64,000 bases of DNA from Acetatifactor sp. (GTDB taxonomy: Bacteria; Bacillota; Clostridia; Lachnospirales; Lachnospiraceae). Shown here one piece after another: positions 8,596 through 16,150 of this stretch. The DNA lies in NCBI GenBank assembly GCA_024693365.1, contig JAILLF010000044.1, positions 1 to 64,000 on the forward strand, read 5' to 3'. A program made the position numbers and the translations under genes. The notes beneath the pieces are model-generated. The model was given only the letters and a program-made list of their open reading frames with translations. It ran no database searches and was not told the DNA's origin. How positions within the stretch are numbered: the first letter of the stretch is position 1; every line of letters begins with the position of its first letter.

Positions 8596-10674
8596 ATGAA
8601 GTGTAAAATCATGCATGAATCTCAGGGAAGGCTTCGCGTGCATTTAATGCAATCCAAGATGAGCCTTCATCAGGCTGACGTTGCGGAGTATTATTTGAAG
8701 GCCGTTCCCTCGGTAAAGAACGTAAAGGTTTATGACAGAACCTGTGATGCCGTGATCTGGCATGACGGAGACAGGGAGAGTATTATCCTCGCACTGGCCA
8801 GGTTTACCTACCGGGATGAGAGGAATGAAGCCTTAGTTCCTGAGCATACGGGACGCGAACTAAATCGTCAGTATGAGGAAGAATTGGTGATGACCGTTGC
8901 AAAGCGCTATTTGAAAAAATGGTTGTTGCCGATTCCCATTCACAGAGCATTGTCGATCATCAATGCCTGCAAATACGTATGGAAGGGCGTAAGGAGTCTT
9001 GCCAAGGGGCAACTTGACGTTAGCGTTTTAGACGCCACGGCAATATCAGTATCCATGGTCAGGGGCGATTTCGGAACGGCAGCGTCAGTCATGTTCCTGC
9101 TCCGAATTGGTGAGATCCTGGAGGAGTGGACCCATAAAAAGTCCGTGGATGATCTTGCCCGGACCATGGCGCTGGGCGTGGAAAGGGCTTGGGTGAAAAA
9201 AGGCGAGACGGAAGTATTGGTTCCGATATCACAAATAATGGAGGGAGATCTCGTTGTCGTAAGAACCGGAAACGTGATCCCGTTGGACGGACACGTGCAA
9301 GCCGGTGAAGCCATGGTAAATCAGGCGTCCATGACGGGCGAATCCGTGCCAGTGAAAAAGGATGCCGGTACCTACGTCTATGCGGGATGCGTTGTTGAGG
9401 AAGGGGAGTGTGTACTTCGGGTCGACAAGGTTTCCGGAACGGGGCGTTATGACCGTATTGTGAAGATGATCGAGGATTCGGAAAAATTAAAGTCAGAATC
9501 TGAAAATCGTGCCGCGAATCTTGCAGACAGGCTCGTCCCGTATACCCTTGGCGGAACGCTGCTAACTTATCTGTTGACCAGAAATGCCACAAAGACGTTA
9601 GCCGTTCTCATGGTCGATTTCTCCTGCGCGTTAAAGCTGGCCATACCGATCTGCGTGCTCTCCGCCATGAAGGAGGGAAGTGAGTATGGAATGACGATCA
9701 AGGGAGGAAAATTTCTTGAGGCAATCGCGCAGGCGGATGCGATCGTGTTTGACAAGACGGGAACACTGACATATGCCACGCCAAGAGTTGTAGAGGTGAT
9801 TCCCTTTAACAGGAGTGATGCGGACGAGGATCTTCGCATGGCAGCGTGTCTGGAAGAGCATTATCCACATCCCATGGCGAATGCCGTGGTGGAGGCTGCC
9901 ATAAAGAAGAATCTGACGCATGAGGAAATGCATTCCGAGATCAGTTACGTTGTGGCACACGGAATTGCCAGCACGATCAATGAAGAGCGGGTCGTGATCG
10001 GAAGCTATCACTTTGTGATGGAGGATGAGGGATGCGCGATCAGAACTGAGGACCAGAAGCGTTTTGAGGCTTTAACGGGAGAGTATTCGTATCTGTACTT
10101 TGCCATTTCCGGCGTGCTTTCCGCCGTAATCTGCATCGAGGATCCCATGAGAGAGGAAGCGGCGCAGACGGTAAAAAGACTTCGAAAGCTGGGCATTCAA
10201 AAGATTGTCATGATGACCGGCGATAATGAAAAGACGGCAGCTGCCATTGCAGACAAGGTGGGCGTGGACACCTATTATGCAGAGGTCTTGCCTGAGGAAA
10301 AAGCTGATTTTGTCAAAAAAGAGAAGGAGCAGGGACGAAAGGTGATCATGATCGGCGACGGCATTAATGATTCGCCAGCCCTGTCGGAAGCGGACGCGGG
10401 AATTGCCATCAGCACCGGGGCGGCAATTGCAAAGGAAATCGCGGACGTTACGATTTCCGCAGACAGTCTGGATGCGATCGTGACGTTAAAGGAGCTTAGC
10501 AATGCGTTGTCAGAGAGGATCAGCAGTGATTATCGTTTTATTCTTGGCTTTAATGCAACGCTTATTCTTCTTGGCGTGGGAGGGATCCTTCAACCGACTG
10601 CTTCCGCACTGCTGCATAATGCCTCGACGTTAGGAATTAGTTTAAAAAGTATGACGAAGTTATTGAGAATATAA
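8596..10674 (+). CDS. P1B-type heavy-metal translocating ATPase, atypical (no CPC motif)
   Basis: A 692-residue metal-pumping P-type ATPase. Visible are actuator TGES near residue 247, phosphorylation motif DKTGTLT near 386, 'MMTGDNEKTA' and GDGIND near 587. The usual CPC/CPx metal-binding motif of the sixth helix is replaced by S-C-A-L-K near 343-347. The N-terminus looks like an HMA fold ('CKIMHESQGRLRVHL') but lacks the CxxC metal site. ATG 8596 is chosen from the distance to GGAAGG (8581-8586), with ATG 8590 also possible. Together with DUF6110 this suggests a distinct Firmicutes subgroup whose metal (zinc, manganese or iron) I cannot assign. Confidence 0.88.
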   Translation: MKCKIMHESQGRLRVHLMQSKMSLHQADVAEYYLKAVPSVKNVKVYDRTCDAVIWHDGDRESIILALARFTYRDERNEALVPEHTGRELNRQYEEELVMTVAKRYLKKWLLPIPIHRALSIINACKYVWKGVRSLAKGQLDVSVLDATAISVSMVRGDFGTAASVMFLLRIGEILEEWTHKKSVDDLARTMALGVERAWVKKGETEVLVPISQIMEGDLVVVRTGNVIPLDGHVQAGEAMVNQASMTGESVPVKKDAGTYVYAGCVVEEGECVLRVDKVSGTGRYDRIVKMIEDSEKLKSESENRAANLADRLVPYTLGGTLLTYLLTRNATKTLAVLMVDFSCALKLAIPICVLSAMKEGSEYGMTIKGGKFLEAIAQADAIVFDKTGTLTYATPRVVEVIPFNRSDADEDLRMAACLEEHYPHPMANAVVEAAIKKNLTHEEMHSEISYVVAHGIASTINEERVVIGSYHFVMEDEGCAIRTEDQKRFEALTGEYSYLYFAISGVLSAVICIEDPMREEAAQTVKRLRKLGIQKIVMMTGDNEKTAAAIADKVGVDTYYAEVLPEEKADFVKKEKEQGRKVIMIGDGINDSPALSEADAGIAISTGAAIAKEIADVTISADSLDAIVTLKELSNALSERISSDYRFILGFNATLILLGVGGILQPTASALLHNASTLGISLKSMTKLLRI

Positions 10675-10699
10675 CTCAATAAGAATCAGGCAAGATGCC

Positions 10700-10763
10700 T
10701 TGACAGCAGAAGGATCGTGAGTTAAGATAACAGCGTTATGTGATTGCATAACACTGTTATCTT
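10700..10763 (+). promoter_or_regulatory. Promoter with double TetR operator
   Basis: TTGACA (10700-10705), 17 bp, TAAGAT (10723-10728). Arms AAGATAACAGCGTTATG (10724-10740) and CATAACACTGTTATCTT (10747-10763) form an inverted repeat with 16 of 17 positions complementary. Each arm is itself a palindrome (ATAAC-N3-GTTAT), centred 21 bp apart, which suits two TetR dimers on one DNA face. The following T-run means it may also terminate upstream transcription. Confidence 0.72.
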
Positions 10764-10789
10764 TTTTTATTCTTCAATGGGAGGCCTCC

Positions 10790-11410
10790 ATGAGAGAAGA
10801 AGCGGAGAAAAGACAAAAGCTTATTTTACGTGCGAAAGAAGAGTTTATGGAAAAGGGATTTATGGGTGCTTCCCTTCGCTCCATCTGCAGCAAGGCGGGA
10901 GTGACAACGGGTGCCGTGTATTTCTTTTTCCAGGATAAGGATGCCCTGTTTCATGCCGTGGTAGACGGTGTGCTTCAAAGATTTCTGACGGCACTTGGGG
11001 AGCATGCAAGAGAAGAATTTGATGAGGATTTTAGTACTTACCGGCATCATGCAGGTGATCATGATGAAGTGGCGACTAGGATGCTAAACATTCTGTACGA
11101 TGATTATGACGCAGCGATCATTCTTTTGACAAAGGCAAGTGGTTCTTCCTGCGAACACGTGCTTGATGACCTTATTGAGGTTTTGGAAGGGTATTATAAA
11201 AGACTGGCAGGTAAATATGCCGCCAGCAGGCCAGGAAAGAGAATTGATCCGTACATGCTTCACTACATGACACACGTGCAGGTTGACGGGTTTGTACATC
11301 TGCTCATGCACGTCGCAGACAGAGAGGAAGCACTCAGACACGTGAAATCCTTGATGGATTTCATGGTAGACGGATGGCTGAGATACGTGCTTATGGATAG
11401 TGCGGAATAA
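10790..11410 (+). CDS. TetR/AcrR family transcriptional regulator
   Basis: A 206-residue regulator with a TetR helix-turn-helix ('AKEEFMEKGFMGASLRSICSKAGVT...AVYFFFQDKDALF') and a helical effector domain rich in His and Tyr. GGGAGG 5 bp upstream supports ATG 10790. The promoter has two ATAAC-N3-GTTAT sites, so autoregulation is likely. It precedes an ABC ATPase/FtsX permease operon, a common gene neighbourhood in Clostridia, and probably responds to the substrate of that system. The same operator is not evident in front of the ABC genes, which instead have a GTTAG-N6-CTAAC element; read-through past the terminator at 11417 could link them. Confidence 0.9.
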   Translation: MREEAEKRQKLILRAKEEFMEKGFMGASLRSICSKAGVTTGAVYFFFQDKDALFHAVVDGVLQRFLTALGEHAREEFDEDFSTYRHHAGDHDEVATRMLNILYDDYDAAIILLTKASGSSCEHVLDDLIEVLEGYYKRLAGKYAASRPGKRIDPYMLHYMTHVQVDGFVHLLMHVADREEALRHVKSLMDFMVDGWLRYVLMDSAE

Positions 11411-11416
11411 AAAGAT

Positions 11417-11443
11417 AAGCCCTGCTTGTCGGGGTTTCTTTTT
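11417..11443 (+). terminator. Intrinsic terminator after TetR gene
   Basis: AAGCCCTG (11417-11424) pairs with CGGGGTTT (11430-11437), two positions being G-U, with a 5-nt loop and then CTTTTT. It separates the TetR gene from the ABC operon. Confidence 0.6.
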
Positions 11444-11452
11444 AAGGGCATG

Positions 11453-11468
11453 GTTAGAAAAAACTAAC
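11453..11468 (+). promoter_or_regulatory. GTTAG-N6-CTAAC inverted repeat upstream of ABC operon
   Basis: GTTAGAAAAAACTAAC lies 17 bp before the start of the ABC ATPase gene and overlaps the leader. The arms and spacing match the element at 2795-2812 upstream of xylA. It is a candidate operator for an unidentified regulator. Confidence 0.45.
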
Positions 11469-11485
11469 TAAATGGAGGAGATCAT

Positions 11486-12187
11486 ATGTATCTGGAGATT
11501 AATCAACTGAAAAAGAGTTATGGAAAGGATGAAAGCTTTATTCAGGTTTTGAAAGGCGTTACAACGGGTGTTAAGGAAGGGCAGACGTGTGTGATCCAAG
11601 GGACCAGCGGATCGGGAAAGTCTACGCTCCTGAATTGCATCGGCGGATTGGATACGATTGACAGTGGTTCCGTAAAGGTGGCAGGGCAGGAGATCTTTGG
11701 CCTTAGCCAGAAGGCGTTGGCTGAGTATCGAAGGGAAAATCTTGGATTTATCTTCCAGTTTTATAATCTTGTCCCGAATCTTACGGTAAAAGAGAATATT
11801 AAGATTTGTGAACACATTTCCAAGAATCCCCTCAACATGGAGGAACTTTTGGAGACGCTTGGGCTGACGGAACATCAAAATAAATTTCCTTTCCAGCTTT
11901 CCGGAGGACAACAACAACGCTGTGCCATAGCAAGGGCGCTGATTAAGAATCCCAAGCTCCTTCTCTGTGACGAACCGACGGGAGCACTGGATTCCAAAAC
12001 TTCCAGGGACATTCTGGTGCTGCTAGAAAAGATCAATGCGAAGTATCATATGACCATGCTGATCGTGACTCACAATAATTCCATTAAAAACATGGTGCAT
12101 AAAGTGATCATCCTAAAGGATGGGCTGATCAAGAAGGATTATGAGAATGAGGTGAGGGTACCTGCGGCAGAGTTGGAGGATTTATAA
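11486..12187 (+). CDS. ABC transporter ATP-binding protein (MacB/LolD type)
   Basis: A 233-residue stand-alone ATPase with Walker [10 protein letters not shown] near residue 40, a Q-loop '[18 protein letters not shown]', signature [15 protein letters not shown], Walker B '[12 protein letters not shown]' and H-loop 'VTHNN'. This subtype works with a single FtsX-family permease, and the downstream gene at 12187 is one, sharing one base with this stop. ATG 11486 has GGAGGAG 6-7 bp upstream. Such pairs export peptides or lipids or act as mechanotransmitters, often for resistance to antimicrobial peptides. The TetR gene upstream is the likely controller. Confidence 0.93.
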   Translation: MYLEINQLKKSYGKDESFIQVLKGVTTGVKEGQTCVIQGTSGSGKSTLLNCIGGLDTIDSGSVKVAGQEIFGLSQKALAEYRRENLGFIFQFYNLVPNLTVKENIKICEHISKNPLNMEELLETLGLTEHQNKFPFQLSGGQQQRCAIARALIKNPKLLLCDEPTGALDSKTSRDILVLLEKINAKYHMTMLIVTHNNSIKNMVHKVIILKDGLIKKDYENEVRVPAAELEDL

Positions 12188-14445
12188 TGGACAGAACTTT
12201 AAATAAAAGAATCCTGAGAGATCTCAGGAAAAACATTGGAAGATATCTCGCCGTGACGTTAATGATCACGCTGGGAGTCTATCTCGTGGTCAGCATTGTC
12301 GGATCTGCCGATATGGTGATCGTGGGAACGGAGAATGCAAAAGAAATAAATCAAGTGGAGGATGGACAGTTTTCTGCCTTTCTTCCATTGACGGAGCGAG
12401 AAATAGAGGGTCTGGAAGCGCGGAGAACCGTGATCGAAGAGCATTTTAGCTTTGACGTGAGTGTCGCAGACGGAGTGGAATTAAGGGTTTTCCAGACAAG
12501 AAAAGAAGTGGATTTGATCATGCTGGAGGAGGGACGGCTGGCGCAGGCATCCGGCGAGGCAGTTCTCGAAAAGAATTACGCGCGTGCTCATGGACTGAGG
12601 ACGGGAGAAGTTATAAACGTACTGGGGCATTCCTTGAAAATCGTTGGAACCGGATCCGTTCCGGACTATGACGCAGCGCTGAAAACCTTTAGCAGTCCGG
12701 CGGCAGATGCCCACGCCTTTGGACTTCTTTTTGTTTCAAAGGAACAATATGAGGAATTTCGGGAGTTGAGCGGAAAGACGGAGGAATACGTCTATGCCTA
12801 TCGTTTGGGCGAGGAAACCGCGGATGAGCTTAAGGAGAGAATCAAGGCACTGGATTTTGATTATGAAAAGATTGGGATTCCTTGCAATCTCACGTCCTTT
12901 GTCAAGGCAGAGGATAACCTTCGAATTGCGGCGGCAGCAGGTGACGTGATCATGGATAAGAGAACGGGACTGGCAGCCGGCGTGATCGTATTGATTTTGT
13001 TTGCCTACGTGCTGTCCGTGTTTATCGTACGTCAGATCGAGGGGGAACAGAGCGTGATCGGTGCGCTGTATTCCCTGGGAGTGACGAAAGGGGCCCTGCT
13101 GCGGCATTACGTGTTGCTGCCGACGCTTCTGGCCCTATTGGCCGGCATGCTTGGAAGCGCCCTTGCATTTAGTCCCTGGGGCATTGGCGTGATGGCACAA
13201 AACACCTATGATTATTTTTCCATTCCGACGTTCGAAATGACCTATCCTGTCTATTTGGTGATTTATGGCGTTGGCATGGCGCCGCTTATTTGCCTGATCG
13301 TAAACGTAATTACCATCAATGGAAAGCTCTCGCGGACGGCACTGTCGCTTCTTCGCAATGAACAGACCGGTAACAGCCGAAAGCAATTTCAGCTGAAGAT
13401 CAAAAGCTTTACCCTGCTGTTTGCCGTAAGGCAACTCCTGCGAGAGGCGCGCTCGGCCGTCATAGTTGTCCTTGGCATGCTGATCACGCTGATGGTTGTC
13501 ACGTTGGGAATCAACACCTACGTGCTATGCATGAGCGTGAGAGATCACAATATCGAAGATACGAAATATGCATATGCATACGCATTGAAGTATCCTGAAA
13601 AGAACGTGCCGGCCGGCGGAGAAGGGGTCTATCAGGAAAGCCTTTCCATCGATTGTATGGGATATCAACTGGACGTATCAGTTATCGGACTGGATGGAAA
13701 AAGCAGGTTTTTCGACGCAAAGCCGGAAAAGGGAAAGAGTAAGGCAGTTGTCAACAGATCGTTGGTGCAGAGATTTGGGTTTGCAGTGGGAGACAAAATC
13801 ACGCTGGAGGATCGAACGACGGATCAGAATTATTCCTTTACGATCACGGGTATCAGTGAATATTCCGTTGGTTTTGTGATCTTCATGGATGCAGCCTCCA
13901 TGAGGGAGCTCTTCGGTGAGGAGGAAGGGTATTACAACGTGGTTTATTCCAGTGAGGAGCTTCCCATCGAGGAGGGACGTATTTATTCCGTTACGACGAA
14001 GGAAGACATTGAGAATTCTTCAAGCGTATTTTTGGACACCATGATGACGCTGGTGATTACGCTGATTTCGGCGGGAATTATTATTTTCTGTGTTGTCATG
14101 TATTTGATGATGGCGGTGATGATTGACAGGTCGACCATGGGTATTTCTTTGATCAAAATTTTTGGATACCGATCAGACGAAGTGAGGAAGTTATATTTGA
14201 ATGGAAATACGGCGGTGGTGGCTGTTGGCGGACTGATTACAATCCCGATTGCGAAATTCCTCATTGACAAGCTGTATCCTTCCTTTATTCCGAACGTTGC
14301 GTGCTCCATGTTTCTGGAGTATTCCTGGCAGCTCTATCTGGAGCTGTACTTGGGACTTATGCTCGTTTATTTTGTTGTAAACGCACTTCTGTTGCACAAA
14401 ATTAACCGCATTACGCCGGTTGAAATTTTGAAGGACAGGGAATAA
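12187..14445 (+). CDS. FtsX-family ABC transporter permease
   Basis: A 752-residue permease that completes the MacB-like system. It has an N-terminal membrane span ('YLAVTLMITLGVYLVVSIVG'), a large extracytoplasmic domain of ~200 residues, a block of three spans around 265-390, a fourth span near 430 followed by another external domain, and a final three-span FtsX block at the C-terminus. Two FtsX domains make it the long, probably monomeric version. Its ATG overlaps the TAA of the ATPase gene, indicating coupling. The sequence gives no direct clue to substrate; the architecture is compatible with export of peptides or lipoproteins. Confidence 0.9.
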   Translation: MDRTLNKRILRDLRKNIGRYLAVTLMITLGVYLVVSIVGSADMVIVGTENAKEINQVEDGQFSAFLPLTEREIEGLEARRTVIEEHFSFDVSVADGVELRVFQTRKEVDLIMLEEGRLAQASGEAVLEKNYARAHGLRTGEVINVLGHSLKIVGTGSVPDYDAALKTFSSPAADAHAFGLLFVSKEQYEEFRELSGKTEEYVYAYRLGEETADELKERIKALDFDYEKIGIPCNLTSFVKAEDNLRIAAAAGDVIMDKRTGLAAGVIVLILFAYVLSVFIVRQIEGEQSVIGALYSLGVTKGALLRHYVLLPTLLALLAGMLGSALAFSPWGIGVMAQNTYDYFSIPTFEMTYPVYLVIYGVGMAPLICLIVNVITINGKLSRTALSLLRNEQTGNSRKQFQLKIKSFTLLFAVRQLLREARSAVIVVLGMLITLMVVTLGINTYVLCMSVRDHNIEDTKYAYAYALKYPEKNVPAGGEGVYQESLSIDCMGYQLDVSVIGLDGKSRFFDAKPEKGKSKAVVNRSLVQRFGFAVGDKITLEDRTTDQNYSFTITGISEYSVGFVIFMDAASMRELFGEEEGYYNVVYSSEELPIEEGRIYSVTTKEDIENSSSVFLDTMMTLVITLISAGIIIFCVVMYLMMAVMIDRSTMGISLIKIFGYRSDEVRKLYLNGNTAVVAVGGLITIPIAKFLIDKLYPSFIPNVACSMFLEYSWQLYLELYLGLMLVYFVVNALLLHKINRITPVEILKDRE

Positions 14446-14469
14446 TAAAACCTTACGGTTTGCTTTGAA

Positions 14470-14498
14470 TTGACCGAAGCGTCCGGCTTTGATATACT
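14470..14498 (+). promoter_or_regulatory. Promoter for 14536 gene
   Basis: TTGACC (14470-14475) and TATACT (14493-14498) separated by 17 bp, with a GAGGAGGGG ribosome binding site and ATG at 14536 downstream. Confidence 0.6.
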
Positions 14499-14535
14499 CG
14501 AATCGATGTATCATTTATGTGAGGAGGGGAAATCT

Positions 14536-14757
14536 ATGGATAATGGATTTGAGTTATTGACGGAAAAAGAAACCATGTGGGCTGAAATGTTGGGACAAGT
14601 TTTAAAAGACAATGACGTGCCGTATGTGGCAATTCCTGTGAATGGCACGGGGTTAAGCTTAAAAACAGGGCTTCAGGACAGATTGAGAATTTATGTTCCT
14701 GCGGATAAAAAACGCCAAGCTGACAGTTTGTTAAATGAATTGTTTCCGGAAGAATAG
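14536..14757 (+). CDS. Small DUF2007-like protein
   Basis: A 73-residue protein beginning MDNGFELLTEKETMW, with a pattern of alternating helix and strand ('VPYVAIPVNGTGLSLKTG...RLRIYVPADKKRQADSLL') that resembles the DUF2007/putative signal-transducing fold. GAGGAGGGG (14521-14529) precedes ATG 14536 by 6 bp, so this start is preferred over the longer frame. It has its own promoter. The function is unknown. It precedes a GNAT gene by 45 bp, and they may be cotranscribed. Confidence 0.7.
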   Translation: MDNGFELLTEKETMWAEMLGQVLKDNDVPYVAIPVNGTGLSLKTGLQDRLRIYVPADKKRQADSLLNELFPEE

Positions 14758-14802
14758 AAATGATAAAAAGGATGCCTTGTGCAATGGCGGTGATACAAAG
14801 AA

Positions 14803-15300
14803 ATGATAAGCAGGGTAGAACGTATATCGGAAGAGAAACTTGATAAAATCCGTAAAACAGTCGGCGAGGCGTTTGTTACCAATGAGCTTTTTCATAACTG
14901 GGGCTCGGTAGAGGAGCGTCGTGAAGACGTCATGAAGTACATGGCACTTTACGTAGATTACGTATATCAGGCCGGAGAATTATATGCCAATGAAGATTTT
15001 ACCGGCTTTATCGGCCTGGAAGATTCGGGAAATGCACCAAAACTCCCTCAAGTCAGGATGCTTTTCAGAATGCTGACAAATATCCGGTTTTCAAAGCTAA
15101 AGAGCCTGATGGGCTTTGCGAAACAGATTGGTTCATCGAATGCAAAATACTCAAAGAAGCGGCATTTGGATGCGCTGATGGTTTGTGTGGATAAAGAACG
15201 TCAGGGGCAGGGAATTGCATCAGAGCTGGTGACATATGCCAAGACCATGTTTTCCTGCTTGGCGGATTCCGTAATCCTGATGCTGGGCAGGCCGCAGTAA
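14803..15300 (+). CDS. GNAT family N-acetyltransferase with foreign, truncated C-terminus
   Basis: The first ~148 residues follow a GNAT acetyltransferase up to the acetyl-CoA binding region 'VCVDKERQGQGIASELVTYAKTM', the Q/R-x-x-G-x-G/A signature being QGQGIA. The family normally continues for about 50 more residues through beta-5 and its following strands. Here the frame changes at about 15249 into 'FSCLADSVILMLGRPQ' and stops. The DNA after that point encodes part of a different protein in other frames, so the gene was probably truncated by a deletion joining two genes. Catalytic competence is doubtful. The start lacks a strong Shine-Dalgarno site (GGCGG at 14786 only). Confidence 0.7.
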   Translation: MISRVERISEEKLDKIRKTVGEAFVTNELFHNWGSVEERREDVMKYMALYVDYVYQAGELYANEDFTGFIGLEDSGNAPKLPQVRMLFRMLTNIRFSKLKSLMGFAKQIGSSNAKYSKKRHLDALMVCVDKERQGQGIASELVTYAKTMFSCLADSVILMLGRPQ

Positions 15301-15466
15301 AGCCAAGGTATCTGCCAAAGCGGCAAAATGCATGAAGGCCGCAAATCAGCAAACGGAAATCCGATGCTTTCAGGGATATGCGCATGCGCAGTTGGCAAGC
15401 TTTGAAATTGATCAGTGGATCCGGGAGGTTGCGGCATTTCTGGACCATGCCGGTGACTGGGCATGA
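15249..15466 (+). pseudogene. Frameshifted C-terminal remnant, possibly alpha/beta-hydrolase
   Basis: From 15249 one forward frame reads VFLLGGFRNPDAGQAAVK, and after an apparent one-base deletion in the AAA run near 15300 the next frame continues with 'CFQGYAHAQLASFEIDQW' and 'IREVAAFLDHAGDWA' to TGA 15464-15466. Together these look like the last third of a hydrolase-like protein, the His of 'GYAHAQ' being reminiscent of a catalytic His. It has no start of its own and is joined to the broken GNAT gene. From 15467 to 15630 I see only a leader for the next gene with an extended -10 (TG-T-TATAAT, 15551-15559). The hydrolase label is a weak resemblance. Confidence 0.45.
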
Positions 15467-15630
15467 GGCCGGCATGGATCAGGGAAACGGCGGGTAACCA
15501 ACCGATAACGGCGTTAGACAGAGTTTTCATGGACTTGCGATAAGGATGTATGTTATAATTTAGATAATGCGACGTATTAGGGGCATTCAGGATTATTTAT
15601 GGTTAGTGATTGAGAAAAGAAGGATTTGTG

Positions 15631-16047
15631 ATGAAAAGTACCTATAAAACCAAAGCAAGAGAAATCATAATGGCACACCTAAAGGATCATCCGGAGCAGA
15701 GGCTTACGGCGCGGGAAATTTACGAAGCAGTATGCAACCAGAGCGTCGAAGTCAATCGGACGACGATATACCGGAATCTGGAGCACCTTTGTGAAACGGG
15801 GGACTTGTTTAGGTTCAAGGAGCCAAATCAAGATGCTTGGTATTATCAGTATTCGGCAGAGCATGAGAACTGTGACAGGCACATGCATGCGCAATGCAGC
15901 GTTTGTGGAAAAATATTTCATTTAGACAAACCGTTCGCGGATTCCTTCGTAGACGCCGTGCTTGCAGAGTATGGGCTGGACGCGGATCCTTCCAAGTCGA
16001 TTATTCTTGGGCAATGCAGTAAATGCAGGCGCATGAAAAAGAAATAG
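15631..16047 (+). CDS. Fur-family regulator, probably Zur
   Basis: A 138-residue Fur-family repressor. Visible are the winged helix with 'LTAREIYEAVCNQSVEVNRTTIYRNLEHL', the metal-binding hinge 'RHMHAQCSVCGKIFHL' and a second CxxC in 'ILGQCSKCRRM', both forming the structural zinc site typical of Fur/Zur/PerR. ATG 15631 follows AGAAGGA; the TTG at 15610 is unlikely. The first base after its stop begins a GCAAC-N3 palindrome, and a second lies over the promoter of the following COG0523 GTPase. That context, together with the CxCC GTPase, favours zinc over iron or peroxide sensing. The assignment to Zur is inference. Confidence 0.82.
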   Translation: MKSTYKTKAREIIMAHLKDHPEQRLTAREIYEAVCNQSVEVNRTTIYRNLEHLCETGDLFRFKEPNQDAWYYQYSAEHENCDRHMHAQCSVCGKIFHLDKPFADSFVDAVLAEYGLDADPSKSIILGQCSKCRRMKKK

Positions 16048-16116
16048 ATGCAACTGATTTGCAAATTGTATTGACAAAACGCAACAGGCGGCTTAAAATG
16101 CAACTGTGTTGCGTTT
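16048..16116 (+). promoter_or_regulatory. Promoter with two candidate Zur boxes
   Basis: TTGACA (16071-16076), 17 bp, TAAAAT (16094-16099). ATGCAACTGATTTGCAAAT (16048-16066) lies upstream, and AAATGCAACTGTGTTGCGTTT type dyad (16096-16116) overlaps the -10 and start point; a GCAAC half-site is also at 16081-16085. The dyads have the 7-to-9-base arms around a 1-3 base centre expected for a Fur-family box. Repression of the metallochaperone genes under zinc-replete conditions fits. Confidence 0.65.
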
Positions 16117-16150
16117 TTTAATTTTAAATTGCTTAAAGGAGATAGAACGT

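Noticed and set aside
15301..15630. Separate intact gene on the minus strand (15065-15530 frames)
   Set aside because: These frames have no binding site or recognisable domain; plus-strand remnants explain the coding-like character.
16045..16150. Transposon end or insertion site suggested by repeated GCAAC dyads
   Set aside because: The dyads have regulatory geometry over a promoter, and no transposase or target duplication is seen.
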